From Prorocentrum cordatum (lineage: Eukaryota; Sar; Dinophyceae; Prorocentrales; Prorocentraceae), in NCBI GenBank assembly GCA_963575745.1, contig CAUYUJ010014771.1, positions 219,501-283,500 on the forward strand: 64,000 bases of DNA, written 5' to 3'. A program made the position numbers and the translations under genes. The notes below the pieces were generated by a model. That model was not told the DNA's origin. It saw only the letters and a list, made by a program, of their open reading frames with translations, and did no database searches. How positions within the stretch are numbered: the stretch's first letter is position 1; each line of letters starts with the position of its first letter. Of the stretch, positions 61,577 to 64,000 are shown in pieces.

Positions 61577-61978
61577 GGTGGTGGGATGTGAGGGCGCCCG
61601 CGCTGGTGCTAAATTGGGGTGCCTCCAGAGGCTCAGATTGGGTTCGGCAGTCACCGTTCTCCAGGAGGCCGCCCATCAGTGCGAGGCGCAGTTAGCGTGC
61701 TTCCTCCGCCGCGTCTTGCCGGGAGTTGTGATTGTTTATAGTTTATGCGGAGAGGGCCGCACAGGGAGGATACGTGGTGGGATTGCCACTATCGTTCCTG
61801 GAATGTTGTCGCGAGGTGCTTCATCGCCCTCCCTGCCTGCTGGCGTCACTTCTTCTGTGCCAGTACTCGTGCCAGGCCGTGTCATTCGCGCCGCCTTGCA
61901 ACATCGGGAGGCCACTCTGATGAATTGCGACGCACATAATCATGATTTGTCTTTTGGCTGCGGTTCGCCCCTTGGGAT
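61577..61978 (+). pseudogene. LINE endonuclease segment, repeat copy 2 (short)
   Basis: One uninterrupted frame (no ATG at its start) reads SAVTVLQEAAHQCEAQLACF, GGIATIVPGMLSRGASSPSL, VPGRVIRAALQHREATLMNC and DAHNHDL, i.e. the EEP domain from the LQE motif to the HN motif, then ends. The GDFN part and linker are missing. It joins copy 3 directly at about 61979. Confidence 0.75.
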
Positions 61979-62935
61979 TTGAGGGCGGTGGGATGTGAGG
62001 GTGCCAGCGCTGGTGTTAATTTGGGGTACCTCCAGAGGCTCAGACTGGGCTCGGCAGTCACCGCTCCCCAGGAGGCCCATTAGTGCGAGGCGCAGTTGGC
62101 GTGCTTTTCTAGCTGCGCTTTGCCGGGAGTCTTTAACTTCTGCAGCGAGGGCCGCGCAGGGAGGATACGTGGTGGGGTTGCCATTATCGTTCCTGGAATG
62201 TTGTCACGAGGTGCTTCGTCGCCCTTCCTGCCTGCTGGCGTCACTTCTTCTGTGCCAGTGCTGATTCCAGGCCGTGCCTTTCGTGTCACCCTGCAACATC
62301 GGGAGGCCACTCTGATGCATTACAGCGCACATAATAATGATTTCCCCCCAGAACAGGTAAGAGACGTGCGCAACCACATAAATAGAGATCGGGTTCTGTC
62401 GGATTCGGCTCATTCCTCTGCGTCGCTCGTAGAGCATGGCGATATCAATGTCGCTCGCGAGGAAGATCTGAGTTCCGCGCGGCGATCGGAGGCTTGGAGA
62501 GTTGAACGCCCATTGAGCGCTCAGGCTCCAGGCTGGGCGTCCGCGCGCGACGGGCCGGTAGAGGTCGCGCCGGCAGGGCCGACTCTTTTCGACGCCTAGT
62601 GCAATGCAGTCGATGCCCTCGGCGCTTGTCCCGGCTGGGTTTTGGCCCAGGAGCCCGCCGTGCGCCCCGTCCAGAAGCGCGTCTGTGACTCTCGTGAAGT
62701 CAAGCAGGTCCCGGCGTCGTTCGTTGAAGCCGAAGAGCTCCACTTGCAGCAGATGCGCCCGCCCATGAGGTTGGAGAGGCGCGAAGCGTCGATGCAGGAG
62801 GCCAGCAGGGAGGCGAGAGATATGCTCACGTGTAAGCATCCATCCGAACCGTGCAAGCTGCTGCCGTTGGCACGGTCTCTGGCTAGAGTGATTTGGCGCC
62901 AAGATGTTCCGACGGCGGTTCGACTGTTGGGCTCG
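61979..62935 (+). pseudogene. LINE ORF2 endonuclease segment and linker, repeat copy 3
   Basis: The frame from about 62096 reads GGVAIIVPGMLSRGASSPFL, IPGRAFRVTLQHRE, SAHNNDFPPEQVRDVRNHIN and LVEHGDINVAREEDLSSARR, with GDIN (62438-62449) in place of GDFN. A second frame (62642-63031) carries the linker (VKQVPASFVEAEELHLQQMR, SLARVIWRQDVPTAVRLLGS) seen at the end of copy 1. About 100 bp of the copy 1 linker is deleted. This copy leads into reverse transcriptase, so it is the one in the original ORF2 position. Confidence 0.75.
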
Positions 62936-63208
62936 CATGTTGCCGCTGCGGACTTTGTCTGCATCGCGGGCTCGAAGGTCAAGCTCGCGCGCCCCGCCGC
63001 TCTTCGACGCTTGTCCAACGACGCGCCATAAAAAGCCTCGAATCTCGATCGCGCCGCTGCCAGGGCCCGCCTCGAGCAAGCCGAAGGGGGGAGCTCGTCA
63101 GAGAGAGCGCCAACAGTTGCAAGCAATTGACAGGAGGACGCGTAGTTGGTTTCCGTTCACTCGTCGTCTTACTTGTCGCGCCGCGGTGGTGAATCGTCCG
63201 AATTTTTG

Positions 63209-64000
63209 CAGGACTGATTGATCGTCGCGAAGCGCTGGTTTCACACTGGGGCCCCGCGTTCGCCGGCAAGCCTTGGGCTCGCAACGCCGCTCGTGCATTT
63301 TGCGATCTCTTCGTCGCGCCCGTCGACTTCTCAATCTGCCCGCCGCCGTCGTTCGCCACGTTGGAACGCGTTGCAAATCGGCTTAGTGACCCTGCCCCGG
63401 GCGTGCTGCGTTATGCTGCGCGGCTGGGCCACCCTTCTGGGCTTCGGCTGTTGCGCGACATGTTGATCTGGATCATGGAGGGGGAGGGATTGTCCTACTC
63501 GGAGAACATCACGCTGCATGCTGTCTTACCCAGGGAAGAGGTGGACACGGACGCGAGGGAGGGCATGCGCGAGAGGGAAGCATCTGCTGCGCGTGTGCTC
63601 GGGCTCCACAGTGCCAGCGGTATGCTCCTATCGGCGACCGTGAATACTGCGATCGGGGAACCTTTGGCGCGCTTTGTTTCCAGAGACCAGCGGGGGTCCA
63701 TGAAGGGCCCGAATTTTTGTGTGGACGTCTGGGAAGTGAATGCCCCATCTCGCGCGCACTCTGCCCGGGCTGAGGCCGACCATCGCTGCCCACTTTTATA
63801 CGCCGCGCCTCCACGGCCAGACATTCCCGACCTTGAATCAAGAGTTCGTGTTGCTTGCTTTGCGCAAGATTAGGGTCCTGTTCAGCTGCTTCGTTTCGTT
63901 TTGATCGTCTGCGACGGCGTCGAGGGTGTTGTCTCGGTCCAGGGCCTTAATATTCGCGCGTTCTGGATCCAGTCGGGCATTCTCCAGGGGCGTGCTCTCT
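63209..64000 (+). pseudogene. LINE reverse transcriptase domain, truncated by the window end
   Basis: A + frame from about 63209 reads AGLIDRREALVSHWGPAFAG, RLSDPAPGVLRYAARLG (compare SPGPDGLRYAAW in related elements), HAVLPREE in the LPK position, then LSATVNTAIGEPLARFVSRD, QRGSMKGPNFCVDVWEVNAP, the motif preceding the catalytic core. Near 63800 the frame shifts to one reading TFPTLNQEFVLLALRKIR, matching FPSLNQEFL of dinoflagellate LINEs. After another change comes SGILQGRALS (ending at 64000), which corresponds to the conserved G(I/V)xQGxxLS motif. The YxDD box lies beyond the window. Frame changes indicate a dead copy. Confidence 0.85.

Overview
This window reads as dinoflagellate nuclear DNA; I cannot name the genus. 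The evidence is GC-rich, overwhelmingly repetitive DNA with very few genes, and several degenerate copies of the dinoflagellate trans-spliced leader (SL; core CCGTAGCCATTTTGGCTC) just upstream of coding-looking sequence. SL relicts are expected where trans-spliced mRNAs have been copied back into the genome. One gene is convincing, a 77-codon zinc-binding protein of the plant At2g23090 type (53804-54218). Its single intron is a short element with terminal inverted repeats (TIRs) and a 7-bp target-site duplication, i.e. introner-like.

Layout. 1-10.8 kb: mostly unique GC-rich DNA with scattered short dispersed repeats and TIR foldback elements. 10.8-18.0 kb: a 53-bp satellite split by a 6.4-kb block (G-tract blocks in opposite orientation around a 5.3-kb pyrimidine minisatellite with a ~1.81-kb higher-order period). 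18.6-20.7 kb: 32-bp and 64-bp minisatellites and ACG triplets. 22.8-30.3 kb: decayed coding sequence (a retroelement 3' end, an SL-preceded zinc-finger remnant, a minus-strand hypothetical gene with a frameshift, an IQ-motif reading frame). 30.3-38.4 kb: many TIR elements, including a ~0.97-kb foldback with ~190-bp arms, plus a minus-strand hypothetical gene. 38.4-46.5 kb: consecutive satellites (79, 77, AGT/ACT, 70, 98 and 27 bp) ending at a 100-base assembly gap. 46.6-57 kb: composite units of trinucleotide microsatellite plus a degenerate CTTGGGGGCCTC array, alternating with SL relicts, MITE-like elements and the zinc-binding gene. 58.0-64 kb: a decayed APE-type non-LTR retrotransposon (LINE): SL relict, a coiled-coil ORF1-like region, a microsatellite composite, a threefold partial tandem repeat of the endonuclease segment, then reverse transcriptase running off the end.

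How it fits together. The picture is of RNA-mediated copying (LINE, SL-marked retrogenes), small DNA elements with inverted ends (at least seven apparent families, one acting as an intron), and satellite expansion. Several satellites lack stop codons on one strand in all frames, so most long open frames here are by-products of repeats, not genes. Frameshifts and stops make nearly all other coding-looking sequence pseudogenic. All family assignments are from reading the sequence by eye; no database search was possible.
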